Assembly (NCBI GenBank): GCA_964035015.1
Contig: CAXIUP010000186.1
Location: 186,001-250,000, forward strand
DNA from: Corallium rubrum
Lineage: Eukaryota > Cnidaria > Anthozoa > Scleralcyonacea > Coralliidae
DNA length: 64,000 nucleotides
Direction of reading: 5' to 3'
The notes under the pieces were generated by a model. That model was given only the letters and a program-made list of their open reading frames with translations. It ran no database searches and was not told the origin of the DNA. Positions 18,234-27,463 of the stretch are shown here, piece after piece. Position numbers and translations under genes: made by a program. How positions within the stretch are numbered: the stretch's first letter is position 1; each line of letters starts with the position of its first letter.

Positions 18234-18842
18234 ATGGACCACCCATTCAATATGCTGATCGTTGGTATGACGGCTTGTGGGAAAACCTGGTATCTCCTGA
18301 GGATGCTGGAAGACGAGTACTTCGGGTTCTTCGACTACATCGTTCTGCTCTGTCCAACGTTCAGCTGGAACAAAACCTACACCACCTGGAAATACACCTC
18401 CGACCCGGACTTCATCGCTGTGGATTGTAGTCAGGACGATGTTGAAATTGTACTAGAACACATCGTTCGGATATTCAGAGGGTCCAGAACATTGATAGTC
18501 CTCGACGACTGTGCCAGTGGACAACCCGTAAAGAACAGAACAAGTGAGTTGGTTAAACTAGCCTTCAGCGCCCGACACTACAATCTGTCAACTATCGTAA
18601 TCACACAACAGCTAACAGCTATCACAAAGCCCTATAGGGAGAATATCAGTAAGTTGGTAACGTTCTACAACCCCAACAAAACCGATATGAAGGTTATTAC
18701 TGATGACTACCTGGGTGGTTTAGACCGTGATACCGTCATAGGGATAACTGAGAAGCTAAAAGAAAACAAATACGCTAGACTTGAGATTATGTTAAGGCAT
18801 CCGTACGCGTATAAGGTGGTCATCCCAAAATCTGGTCTATAG
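18234..18842 (+). CDS. ATP: Genome-packaging ATPase (FtsK/HerA type)
   Basis: 202 aa. It is thought to pump DNA into the capsid. Walker A is GMTACGKT (about residues 11-18). Walker B is TLIVLDDCA (about 88-96), followed by a helix and the sensor-like strand TIVITQQL (about 119-126). Size and motifs fit the A32-like ATPase of Polintons and virophages. There is no gap after the capsid gene; CCAGTATTAA, inside the capsid coding end, precedes the start. Confidence 0.92.
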   Translation: MDHPFNMLIVGMTACGKTWYLLRMLEDEYFGFFDYIVLLCPTFSWNKTYTTWKYTSDPDFIAVDCSQDDVEIVLEHIVRIFRGSRTLIVLDDCASGQPVKNRTSELVKLAFSARHYNLSTIVITQQLTAITKPYRENISKLVTFYNPNKTDMKVITDDYLGGLDRDTVIGITEKLKENKYARLEIMLRHPYAYKVVIPKSGL

Positions 18843-18846
18843 TAAG

Positions 18847-19470
18847 ATGACCGAAAAGAAAACTAAAACGGTAAGAGTCGGGGAAAAAATCAAGACACCC
18901 GCTGCAGAACCAGCCGAGGCATCTGTTGGGGAGCCAGAAACGGAAATACCTACCGAAATCCCCAACCTTGTCGATGAGCTCGTAAATGATCTGAAAAAGA
19001 CTGAGGAAACCAGCCCAACACCTCCACCAACCGATGACACCAACAAGAAGAGAGGTGAGCTAATAAAACTGTCAGAGGATGGTGAGATAACTCAGTCAGT
19101 CAACTACATCAAAAAAGCGTCGGTAAAGGTTGTGGATAAGCTGTACGCTGAATATGAGGCCAGAAGAATGGAAAGAGCTAACGAATTCCTGACTGATATG
19201 CTGATCAGTAGATTCTCTAATGTTCTCGGTGGTTTGGACGCTGTAGAAAGCTCTGAGGAGCTAGACAACGAATTACAAAAGGACAAACTGTTAAAGAGTG
19301 ACGTTGGTAAAGTTGTAGCCATGATCACGCCGTATATACCATGTCTCGGACTGCTATCTGGGGGTATAACTGTGGGGAAACATGTGTACCAGCACAAGAC
19401 AAAAGTATCTGAACAGAAACCAAAAACCAAACGAAATCAGAACCAAAACCAAAACCAAAACCAAAACTAA
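18847..19470 (+). CDS. Polinton protein ending within the right inverted repeat
   Basis: 207 aa. Residues 1-65 are Pro/Glu/Thr-rich and likely disordered. A helical centre follows, and a hydrophobic stretch (ITPYIPCLGLLSGGITVG) lies near 165-182. The tail is basic and ends in NQNQNQNQN, encoded by AACCAA repeats. From 19272 on, the coding sequence lies in the terminal inverted repeat, so the left end of the element carries a copy of its 3' third. The family was not named. TATAGTAAG precedes the ATG. Confidence 0.65.
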   Translation: MTEKKTKTVRVGEKIKTPAAEPAEASVGEPETEIPTEIPNLVDELVNDLKKTEETSPTPPPTDDTNKKRGELIKLSEDGEITQSVNYIKKASVKVVDKLYAEYEARRMERANEFLTDMLISRFSNVLGGLDAVESSEELDNELQKDKLLKSDVGKVVAMITPYIPCLGLLSGGITVGKHVYQHKTKVSEQKPKTKRNQNQNQNQNQN

Positions 19471-19933
19471 AACCAAAACTTTAATTTATGGGTCAAAAGA
19501 TGATTGGCCGTCCCCTGTCACCTGACATACGGAATTTACATACAGCTCGTTTGTGATTAACCCCCGACCACTCGTATGAGATCTGTTGTGTTTTATTATA
19601 TCAAATCCAACAAAAGCGTCTGGAAAAGGGAAACTAACATTTGGGAGAAATTTTATTAAGAACAAAAAAGAACTGAAACGAGAATATAGAAATCGTGAAA
19701 ACAGCCAAAATTGTCTATTTTTAAAAAAAAACCTTTCAAACATCCTTTCTTGATGAATTCCAGCATATTTTTTTTTTGGTTGGGGTCCTTTTCGTCCCTT
19801 TTGCTTATACTTTAAAAATTTTTTAAAAAAGCTCACCTCTTCAAACAACCCTCCTCGCTGAATCCGAGCATTCTGAGGCAGTTTTTGGCAAAAAAAAAGA
19901 AAGTGCGCCGGTACCCTCATGTCCTATACTACT
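19272..19933 (-). repeat. Polinton right terminal inverted repeat
   Basis: Reverse complement of 2339-2988, ending CCTATACTACT-3'. It includes the end of the 207-aa gene and an AACCAA-rich stretch at 19437-19480. Confidence 0.93.
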
Positions 19934-19939
19934 CAAATC
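19934..19939. repeat. Polinton target-site duplication, right copy
   Basis: CAAATC follows the right end directly and matches 2333-2338. Confidence 0.93.
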
Positions 19940-22212
19940 ACCTCTCCACTCTTGCACAACTAAATTTCGTAGAGCACTGGATAATTCTTGCACCGTCATG
20001 CTCGATGTTAAACCAATTTTACCAAGTTGGCCAATAACATGTTCATTACTGGACATTGATGTCATTAAATTTGACAGCTGAAATGCCACAGTAGTAAAGA
20101 AACAGTTACCATCGCCTTCAACTTCAATCTTTTCAAGTCCAAAACCTTCTAAATGACCGAAAAGAGCTGATTTTTGTGATTTAGTAGCATCCTCGGAAAA
20201 CTTACTGGAATGTCCAAAATCAGTATTGAATGCACTAAATGTATTTTCAAGGCCGATTGAACGCGGAATATTACTTTTTGAAATTAAACGTGTCGCTCCA
20301 ATGTCATTCAAACCTTTATAAATTTCATAAAAAGTAAGAGCCGAATAAGCAACAGATAGTTCTACCTTGTTTTCGTTTTCTTGATCTTGGATATATTCAT
20401 GGTCATTGTGAATGTGATCATTTGATAAAGACGCGGATATGGTGTTTTTGATACGGCAAACAACTTCTGCATTCAGCTCTTCCAGAGATTTATTTATAAA
20501 CCAAAACACCTTTTCTTGGTAGAGCAAGCCCTTCCTCATTTTCCATACAAAATTCTTCGAAACCAAAATGCTCGGCTCTTCCAGGAAAGTTTGCCGCAGC
20601 GCTTGAACATGCTAAGAGGGATGTCATTGAATCATCTGACGACCCTTTGCTGTTGATTTTAAAAAAAGTCGACTGCATCTCACATATGCAGTATCTAAAC
20701 CAATCTTGTTAGTTTTCAAAATGTTGTTCATATGTCTATGGAGGCGTTCATTTCCCGATGTAGATATATGAATTAGAATGTTACTAAGACAATCTTTTGC
20801 AATGTGCGTTTTTATGTTGCAAATTGCTTTTTTCGCAGCCGGGTTTAGAACATAATTACCTTTCCAGATCTTCGATGCCCACTTCCTTTCAAAGCTCTCA
20901 AGATACCCCAGTGATGTTTTTCTATCTGGAGTTGCTTGAAAGCCTTTATTATCAAGATCATTTGATGCACGAAAAACCAATCCGTATGCCTTGCAGATGT
21001 CTGTGTTTAGTCTTACTTCCATTGGTAGAGAACTAACAAATCGCTGTACTGCATGGAAAAGATCAATTTTACAACAATATCTGGAAAGATTTGTGATAAC
21101 AGATCCTTCCATTTACAACAGTTGTCGATAATGATGCCTTCTAAGATAACTTTGGCCTGTTCATACCTTGTTTTAAGTTCTTCAAATACACCACTTACTT
21201 CATTGAATGATTCTCCTCTAGTGAATCTCTAATGAAGAATTTTCCCGTCAGTTCCCAAAACACAAAACACGCATTTCATAACATTAATCCAACGACCATC
21301 ACTTTCTCTTGTAAACCCAATGTTGGCGGCACTTTTGAAAGTATGATCACAAGAAATCCAGTTCGATGCGCGACTTGCCATGTCATCATAAAATATTTGA
21401 TCGAACAACAACGCATACGATATAAACACAGACCTGACAAATTTCTCGTGCGGAAACGGAAACCATTTTTCATCAAAGTTCGGGAAAATTTGGTGCTCTT
21501 TACAAGTACATTTACATCTCGAAATATCCTCTTGGTATCGTAATCGGAGACGGCAGTAGGATTGTTGATATTGATCACGTATATGGTTTTCTATCGAATG
21601 AAAGCTTAAACCATTATCAACCATTGACGAGATTTGGGTTAGCATATCGACGGTAAAACCAGCTCGATTCGTTAAGAAAAATGGAACGCAGACAGATGAT
21701 GGAAGGGCCGAAAGGATTGATGCATGATGTGAAGGAACTTAGTGGTCAGAGGGACATACATAAATATGTGAAACGAGAAGCAGCGCGGTGTTTGAGTCGT
21801 AAACTACCCGCGGTTCGTACGAGGAAGAAGCCCATGTACTATCAGCCCACTTTCCAGATCGTCGTAGACTGCCGCTTACCTGCACGCCAGCGGCCGAGCA
21901 AAACGGACACGAAAAGCAAGAAATGAGTTCAGGATGACTGTGAAAGATGTCCCACAACAGGATCGGCGGAGATGTATACCAATCGACATTTAGTCGGCAT
22001 TCATCTGCTGTACACGTGGCGTCACCAGGAGTTTGAGATGCTAGCCATTCCCTTACGAGTATGGCACCAACTCGATTTTCAAAACCCTCTTCAAACAACT
22101 TAATTACTCGCTTAATTTTGGTAACTGTAATTTTTGAAACATTAACAGATCCACACAAATCGAAGTGTCCAGAAATAAGTAAGCATGAACAAATAAACCA
22201 CAAATTGAACAT
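19940..22212 (-). pseudogene. Decayed transposase-OTU gene, 5' and central part
   Basis: Consecutive minus-strand frames form one broken gene. 22212-21739 is an N-terminal region ending in a Cys-containing segment. 21645-21229 holds a Cys/His cluster (CKCTCKEHQIF) and the strand WISCDHTFKSA, with an Asp that could be the first residue of a DDE-type triad. It ends in TAG at 21229, where TGG (Trp) would fit. After this, IIIDNCCKWK leads to a one-base shift near 21068 and then DLFHAVQRFV. 21112-20624 carries TSGNERLHRHMNN. A further shift leads to 20566-19940 with the OTU segment VEGDGNCFF (catalytic Cys). The rest of OTU is at 2018-2338. The layout recalls KDZ-like transposases (Zisupton and relatives), but this is unproven. 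Confidence 0.65.
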
Positions 22213-22290
22213 GGTCTAGACACTATATAATTAACTCTACTTTGCTGTACAATAGATTGTATGTTCGATGACTGAACACATGCAGAAGCC

Positions 22291-22427
22291 TAGACTAGAC
22301 TAGACTAGACTAGACTAGACTAGACTAGACTAGACTAGACTAGACTAGACTAGACTAGACTAGACTAGACTAGACTAGACTAGACTAGACTAGACTAGAC
22401 TAGACTAGACTAGACTAGACTAGACTA
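22291..22427. repeat. (TAGAC)n satellite, left part
   Basis: About 27 perfect TAGAC units. The array resumes in phase at 25146 if the inserted 2.7-kb element and one TA are removed. Confidence 0.95.
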
Positions 22428-22669
22428 CAATCAGTGACACAATTATCGGGACATTTGCGCTGGAAATAATGATTGCGCCCCCCTCCCCCCTATTCAATGT
22501 TGAATGTGCAAAAATATGTTTTCCATGTCACCGTACCATTGTTGCGGATTTCTCCTTGAATCACTGCAACATTGAAAGGGGGGAGGGGGGTTAAACGCTT
22601 TAATTTATAATATTTTATAATAGTACGGGCTGTTAGTTAACGTGTCCCACGTTTATTTGTCACTGATTG
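22428..22669 (+). repeat. End repeat unit, left copy
   Basis: 242 bp, nearly identical to 24905-25145. The termini CAATCAGTGACA/TGTCACTGATTG are inverted and the internal poly-C and poly-G tracts can pair, so the unit is itself MITE-like. Confidence 0.88.
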
Positions 22670-23152
22670 TCTGAACTAAAAGAAGGGCTAATTCTTACGA
22701 AAGTTGTCACAATTTAAAGGTTTTTACTTGGCACGATACTATTTTTTAGTGATAAATCACTTGCGGTGACATTTTCGACCTGCAGAATGACATTTGGTGA
22801 CATGAATTTATAATGCTGTATTTTTTGTAAGGAAATTCTTGGAAAAAACACATTTCCCAAATAGTTTTTCAGTGAAACGCAAGCACCTCTTATAAACGTA
22901 ACTACACTCATGTATTTATTGGTTTTGAAAACGCTAACCACCACAGAAATGAAAGTATGTGTTGTAATTGAATCTGTCACATCTTTCCACCTACATTGTG
23001 AATTGTGATGGCGTTATAAATGTAAAAAATATAGAGGCCTGGCCTGAGTCAAGGATAAGGTTACACTCGTCAGTGAAGAGTTTGGGTACGCCATCTCGTT
23101 CGGTTGTCTTTATATCTCGGTATTACTGTAACTATCACATTAATTTTTATTT

Positions 23153-23827
23153 GGGCAAATAGATCTAATATACAACTACGAAAGCGACTGTTCCTCAGCT
23201 GATTGTGACCAAGGCGAGCTGGGTTCGCGTGAAATTCGAAAGGTTTATCTCATTACTTCTAGCCAAGCGGACACCGAGAAATTTCCTACGCGAATGTCCT
23301 TTGCTGAAGCAGTTGTCATGTCTTTTTCTGGTGGTTCCTCGACGGTTGTACAGTGGTGTTGCTCTCAAGAGTCACATAAAAAGTCAGGCGTGCATTACCA
23401 TATGTGCATAAAGCTAAACGGGAACCAGCGGTGGCTCCCTTCAAAGAAATTTCTCAGCGACAATCACGGCATATCGGTTCATTTTTCCAGTAAGCACGCA
23501 AATTATTACACCGCTTGGAAGTATGTGACAAAAGAGGATAGACAAAGGAAGGAATGCCAAGACCACCCGGATCTAAACGGCAGTGTAGGACCTTCCACCA
23601 TGAAAGCACATGAGGCAAAACGGAATCTAAGGAAGAAACGTCGTTTAGAACGCGAGTTACAGGAACAAGGCGATGTCGATGAGGAAGTACTGGAGGACGA
23701 TGGTGACACTTTTGCCAAATGTGTGAAAGAGCTTTTGGAGAAAGGCCGGGGGAAATTTCGCAACATTATGTTGACAGGTCCGGCGAACTGTGGCAAAACA
23801 TTCTTGACGAGAGAGAAACGGAGATGA
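23153..23827 (+). pseudogene. HUH Rep endonuclease-SF3 helicase, truncated
   Basis: The frame opens after a stop near 23142, with no ATG at the natural start. Rolling-circle Rep motifs appear in order: motif I-like VYLITSSQAD (about 23250), the HUH motif VHYHMCIKL (about 23393-23419) and the tyrosine motif YYTAWKYVTKED (about 23505-23540). A charged linker follows, then Walker A of a superfamily 3 helicase, LTGPANCGKTFL (about 23770-23805). A stop follows at 23825, so Walker B and the rest of the helicase are missing. The family resembles CRESS/parvovirus-type Rep proteins; such genes are repeated in cnidarian genomes as far as I recall. It is a relic, not functional as read. Confidence 0.72.
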
Positions 23828-24000
23828 TGGCAGTGAGATGGAAAGTGTTTAATTTCAACAGACAGATCCCGCAAGCAAAACAAAAGGAAGTCGCACCTTG
23901 TTCAGCGTGCTTCGCTCGTTTAATCCTTGGTTAGAAATATTCAAAGGACCAATATTACTAAACTGACGGACGAACAAGGTTTTACAAATAGTCTTCTACC

Positions 24001-24170
24001 ATTTTCCCACAAGTAACCATGGTCGAAATGCAAGCATAAAGAAGTTAGAACAAGTAACCACAAGTCACCACAAGTAACCATGGCAAAATATATAAATTAG
24101 ATTATCATTTCTTATTTTTATTTCATCGGTGGTTACTTGTGGTAACTTGTGGTTACTTGTAGCGATTTGT
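24001..24170. repeat. Short inverted repeat (ACAAGTAACCA type)
   Basis: Several copies of CACAAGTAACCA at 24010-24082 face their complements TGGTTACTTGTGG at 24130-24160. No coding capacity. It lies between the Rep relic and the transposase fragment. Confidence 0.6.
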
Positions 24171-24346
24171 AGATAAATACTTTGTTATTCGCATGCATAA
24201 AGTAGTCAGTGAACTGAAATTCTTCATTTGTTTGCTATTCTTGTAGAAAACCTGTTCCTAAAATTTTAACGTTGGGTAACCTGAGAAGGACGCAAACTAT
24301 ATTATGTAACTAATCCTTCAATTAATTATAGTGCTATTGAAGTTCT

Positions 24347-24763
24347 TCAATGAAAACGTCTGTGTGTGATTGCATGTGTGTACCAGATATTGAATTTAAC
24401 TCTATTTACAAATTCATCCCATGTCTGGCGAATGATGTTTTTTTCCTTTACTTCTGCTTCCATACGTTTGCGCAATATGTGAAACATATTTTCTATTGGA
24501 TTCAGGTTAGGCGATCTTGGTGGAATTGTCTCCATTTTTGCACCAATAGAACGGAGTGCATTTCTTGCAATTGCTGAAGTCTGTGATGGGTCATTATCCA
24601 TGACGAATAGTTTTCGGTCTTCCTCTTTTCCGGCGATGTCGAAAAGGATAGGGAAATGACGACGTATAAAGCGTGCAAAATACGGGCCAGACATTTTTTC
24701 ATATGGTTCCGCACAAACAACGCCTTTTCCATAGGCTATAAAATACGCTATTATTGACGTCAT
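24347..24763 (-). pseudogene. Tc1/mariner transposase, C-terminal fragment (DD34E)
   Basis: 138 aa. The second catalytic Asp is in FVMDNDPSQ and the Glu in SPNLNPIE, exactly 34 residues apart, the DD34E spacing of Tc1-like transposases. The N-terminal DNA-binding half and the first Asp are missing. It lies inside the TA-flanked composite element and may be the remnant of its source of mobility, or a separate insertion. Confidence 0.85.
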
Positions 24764-24904
24764 TTAATTAGTTTTGGAAAAAATATATTTTAATTGATGC
24801 ACATATTATCATATACGTGTCCTGTCATTTTTCAAAAAATAATCTTTTGTACTTTTGCAGTTATACTTAAAATAATTAGGCGTAGACGTAAAGTAATTTC
24901 CAGA

Positions 24905-25145
24905 CAATCAGTGACACAATTATCGGGACATTTGCGCTGGAAATAATGATTGCGCCCCCCTCCCCCCTATTCAATGTTGAATGTGCAAAAATATGTTTTC
25001 CATGTCACCGTACCATTGTCGCGGATTTCTCCTTGAATCACTGCAACATTGAAAGGGGGAGGGGGGTTAAACGCTTTAATTTATAATATTTTATAATAGT
25101 ACGGGCTGTTAGTTAACGTGTCCCACGTTTATTTGTCACTGATTG
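24905..25145 (+). repeat. End repeat unit, right copy
   Basis: Direct repeat of 22428-22669; the only differences noted are a T/C change and a G-run length change. Its right end abuts the resumed TAGAC array. Confidence 0.88.
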
Positions 25146-25264
25146 TAGACTAGACTAGACTAGACTAGACTAGACTAGACTAGACTAGACTAGACTAGAC
25201 TAGACTAGACTAGACTAGACTAGACTAGACTAGACTAGACTAGACTAGACTAGACTAGACTAGA
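25146..25264. repeat. (TAGAC)n satellite, right part
   Basis: About 23 units in phase with the left part, starting with the duplicated TA of the composite element. Confidence 0.95.
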
Positions 25265-25267
25265 GCA

Positions 25268-25632
25268 AGTGATATTGCGAATGATGTCAAATGATATGTA
25301 ATGATGTATAATGATGTCGAATGATATGTAATGATATATAATGATGTCGAATGATATGTAATGATGTATAATGATGTAATGTTGTATAATGATGTATAAT
25401 GATATATAATGATGTCGAATGATATGTAATGATGTATAATGATGTAATGTATAATGATGTATAATGATGTCGAATGATATGTAATGATGTATAATGATGT
25501 ATAATGATGTCGAATGATGTGTAATGATGTATAATGATGTGCAATGATGTATAATGATGTCGAATGATGTAGAATGATGTATAATGAATGATCTGTAATG
25601 TATAATGATGTGTAATGTATAATGATGTATAA
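25268..25632. repeat. 10-bp satellite AATGATGTNN, first block
   Basis: Tandem units of AATGATGT followed by AT, CG, GT or similar. Open frames through it (Ser-Leu-Tyr-Ile-Ile repeats on the minus strand) are artefacts. The same satellite reappears at 25921-25995 and 30303-31560. Confidence 0.93.
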
Positions 25633-25920
25633 GTAATGTTTAATAAACGAGCAAGAGTGTTTTATCAGATATAAAGACACGAGGCGAAGCCGAGTGTTTT
25701 TGTATCTGATAAAACACGAACTGCGAGTTTATTGAACGACTTCAAAAAACGAACCACTTAGTAAGTTCATTGGCGTAGTAAGTTTGAAAAATAACCTTGT
25801 CTAAGCCGAGAAAATCAAAGCTAAAGTTTATGTAAATCAGGAGGTATCTTTATCACATATGAAGACACTGGTTAAACTTTGATTTCTTTTGAATTTTCCT
25901 CATGAATTATTAATGAGTTT
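25633..25920. mobile_element. Insertion with strong hairpin, MITE-like
   Basis: This block interrupts the 10-bp satellite. It contains a hairpin: GTGTTTTATCAGATA (about 25653) pairs with TATCTGATAAAACAC (about 25704), within outer arms TAAACGAGCAAG and its near complement. The right part has a related TATCTTTATCACATATGAAGA. No coding capacity; ends are not precisely defined. Confidence 0.6.
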
Positions 25921-25995
25921 TTGAATGATGTATAATGATATATAATGAAGTCGAATGATGTATAATTATGTTGAATGATGTATAATGATGTAGAA
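25921..25995. repeat. 10-bp satellite, middle remnant
   Basis: Seven or so diverged AATGATGTNN units between two insertions. Confidence 0.85.
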
Positions 25996-26079
25996 CTCAC
26001 GCACATTAATGCCTGGGTCCCTTGGAAAAGATTAACAATAAAAATAAAGAATGTATAAAGGGCGGTTGATGTTTAGTTA

Positions 26080-26557
26080 GGTGGACCATCATGTTCTACT
26101 GTCAATGAACATTTCTGTTGCCATGGAAACAATCACGTGGTAGCTGCAGGTGTGGTTTTGCGGCCTATGAAAATATCGTCGCCGCCGCCCCACAGAAACC
26201 CTTTGAAATTATTTGATTTTAGGCATGTGGATACTTTGATGTTTGTAGTTAATCGCCCAAATTAGAACCAAGTCACTAAATACCTTGTTGCCGAATAATG
26301 TTTCATAAAGGTGCAGAGATTGTGCAGTCAACTAGTAACATCGCTATTATCTCATGATCGTAAAACAAAAGTTCTAATTTGGGCGATTAACTACAACCAT
26401 CAAATTATCCACGTGCCTAAAATCAAATCATTTCAAAGGATTTGTGTGGGTCGACGACGACGATATTTTCACATCCCAAAAGCACCCCTGCGGTTATCAC
26501 GTGATTGTTTCCATGGCAACAGAAATGTTCATGGACAGTAGAACATGATGGTCCACC
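26080..26557. mobile_element. Foldback element with TA duplication
   Basis: 478 bp with arms of about 230 bp, from GGTGGACCATCATGTTCTAC to its complement at the right end. The centre is near 26290-26350, where AATTAGAAC and GTTCTAATT meet. TA flanks both ends (26078-26079 and 26558-26559). The arms are similar, not identical. Probably a mariner-type MITE. Confidence 0.8.
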
Positions 26558-26561
26558 TAAT

Positions 26562-26960
26562 TTAATTTTTTTTAATTTAACAACTTTATTGGGTATTAGC
26601 AAAAGTAAATATTACAATAATAAGACTAATTAAGTTATAAGATAAAGAAATGTTAAAAGAAAACGAGGAAAATAGTGTACCCAATAGGGAGAAGGCGCAA
26701 ACGGGACACGAAGACCCATGCGAGGCACACCCCCCCCCCAAAAAAAAAAAACACACACAAAAAACCCAAAAAAACAAAAAACAAAAAAACAACCAGCAAA
26801 CAACCCCCCAATAATCAACAAAAACAAACTACAAATTAAAGCAAGAAAAATCAAATAAAAAACGCTGTGACGCGTCGGACCAACCTCCAACCCAGATGCA
26901 CACCAAGAAAAAGAGGGATCGCCAAGTTGATCATTATAAGCTCATTTTCATATTCTATAA
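26562..26960. other. Low-complexity A/C-rich stretch
   Basis: It contains poly-C followed by poly-A and CAAAA runs (26728-26820). Read on the minus strand it holds AATAAAG followed by an AT-rich tail near 26570-26600, so it may be the 3' end of a minus-strand retroelement. No gene is seen. Confidence 0.4.
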
Positions 26961-27029
26961 CCTATCTCTAAACATATTTAACCGCCCTTACTTTCTTTAT
27001 TCTAAATTTTTTAATGAAATGATTCTGTT

Positions 27030-27341
27030 TTGGGCCATATTTTCCCAAATACCCAACCAGAAGAAATTGCAAGTAAGATTAATGTATTATGTGAAGGAAT
27101 TCAAAAGAAATCCAAAGCTCAAGTGTTGTTATCCGGAATAATTCTGCGAAGTGATGCTAATCTCAATACTAAAGTTATAACTACTAATAAATTATTATCG
27201 CAATTGTGTATTAAACGCAAGTGGCTGTTTATTGACCACAACAAAATAAATTCGTCACACTTAAATGCATCCGGATTACACTTGAATAGTAAAGGAACAT
27301 CCGTTTTGGCTCGAAATTTAATAAACTGTGTGAAAAATTGA
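27030..27341 (+). pseudogene. LINE ORF1 remnant, putative esterase domain end
   Basis: About 100 aa. The segment SSHLNASGLHLNSKGTSVLA matches the C-terminal His block (GLHLN..G) of SGNH-hydrolase-like domains found in ORF1 of CR1/L2 elements. The N-terminal part and any plant-homeodomain region are missing or shifted. Confidence 0.6.
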
Positions 27342-27463
27342 TTAGATGCTCCAAATCACAGCAATAACTCCCTTAATAATAAAATTTTTGACGATGTTGA
27401 CAATATCTCTTTAAGTAATGCAATCAGTGTAATCCAGAAAAATCTGTTAACCTAATTACGAAA

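Larger units (their letters stand above)
2339..19933. mobile_element. Complete Polinton/Maverick DNA transposon
   Basis: The element is 17,595 bp with about 650-bp inverted ends starting 5'-AGTAGTATAGG and a perfect 6-bp target duplication. It holds the core Polinton set: protein-primed polB, an rve integrase with chromodomain, a packaging ATPase, a double jelly-roll capsid protein and a candidate minor capsid protein. It also has accessory genes. All 18 ORFs are free of internal stops and the two ends differ at only a few positions, so insertion was recent. Gene order from the left: a 269-aa protein (+), a leftward block from 10401 to polB, a kinase (+), three leftward ORFs, then a rightward integrase-capsid-ATPase block. 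No introns are apparent. Coding regions look richer in GC than the flanking AT-rich DNA. Polintons are thought to be able to form virions; that is family knowledge and is not shown here. Confidence 0.96.
22428..25145. mobile_element. Composite Tc1/mariner-like element with 242-bp end repeats
   Basis: The 2,718-bp block interrupts the (TAGAC)n array with a TA duplication (22426-22427 and 25146-25147). Outer ends are CAATCAGTGACA and TGTCACTGATTG. Each end is a 241-242-bp unit in the same orientation, which itself has inverted ends and internal C-rich/G-rich arms (CCCCCCTCCCCCC and its complement). The inner borders of the units lack TA. Inside are a broken HUH-Rep/helicase gene (+) and a Tc1-like transposase fragment (-). 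The simplest reading is that two copies of a small mariner-type element moved the DNA between them as one unit. Confidence 0.7.

Noticed and set aside
22291-25264. CRISPR-like or telomere-like interpretation of the TAGAC array
   Set aside because: Units are contiguous 5-mers without spacers, and TAGAC is not an animal telomere repeat.
26586-26890. Phe/Gly/Cys-rich minus-strand frames
   Set aside because: Translation of poly-A/poly-C low-complexity sequence.
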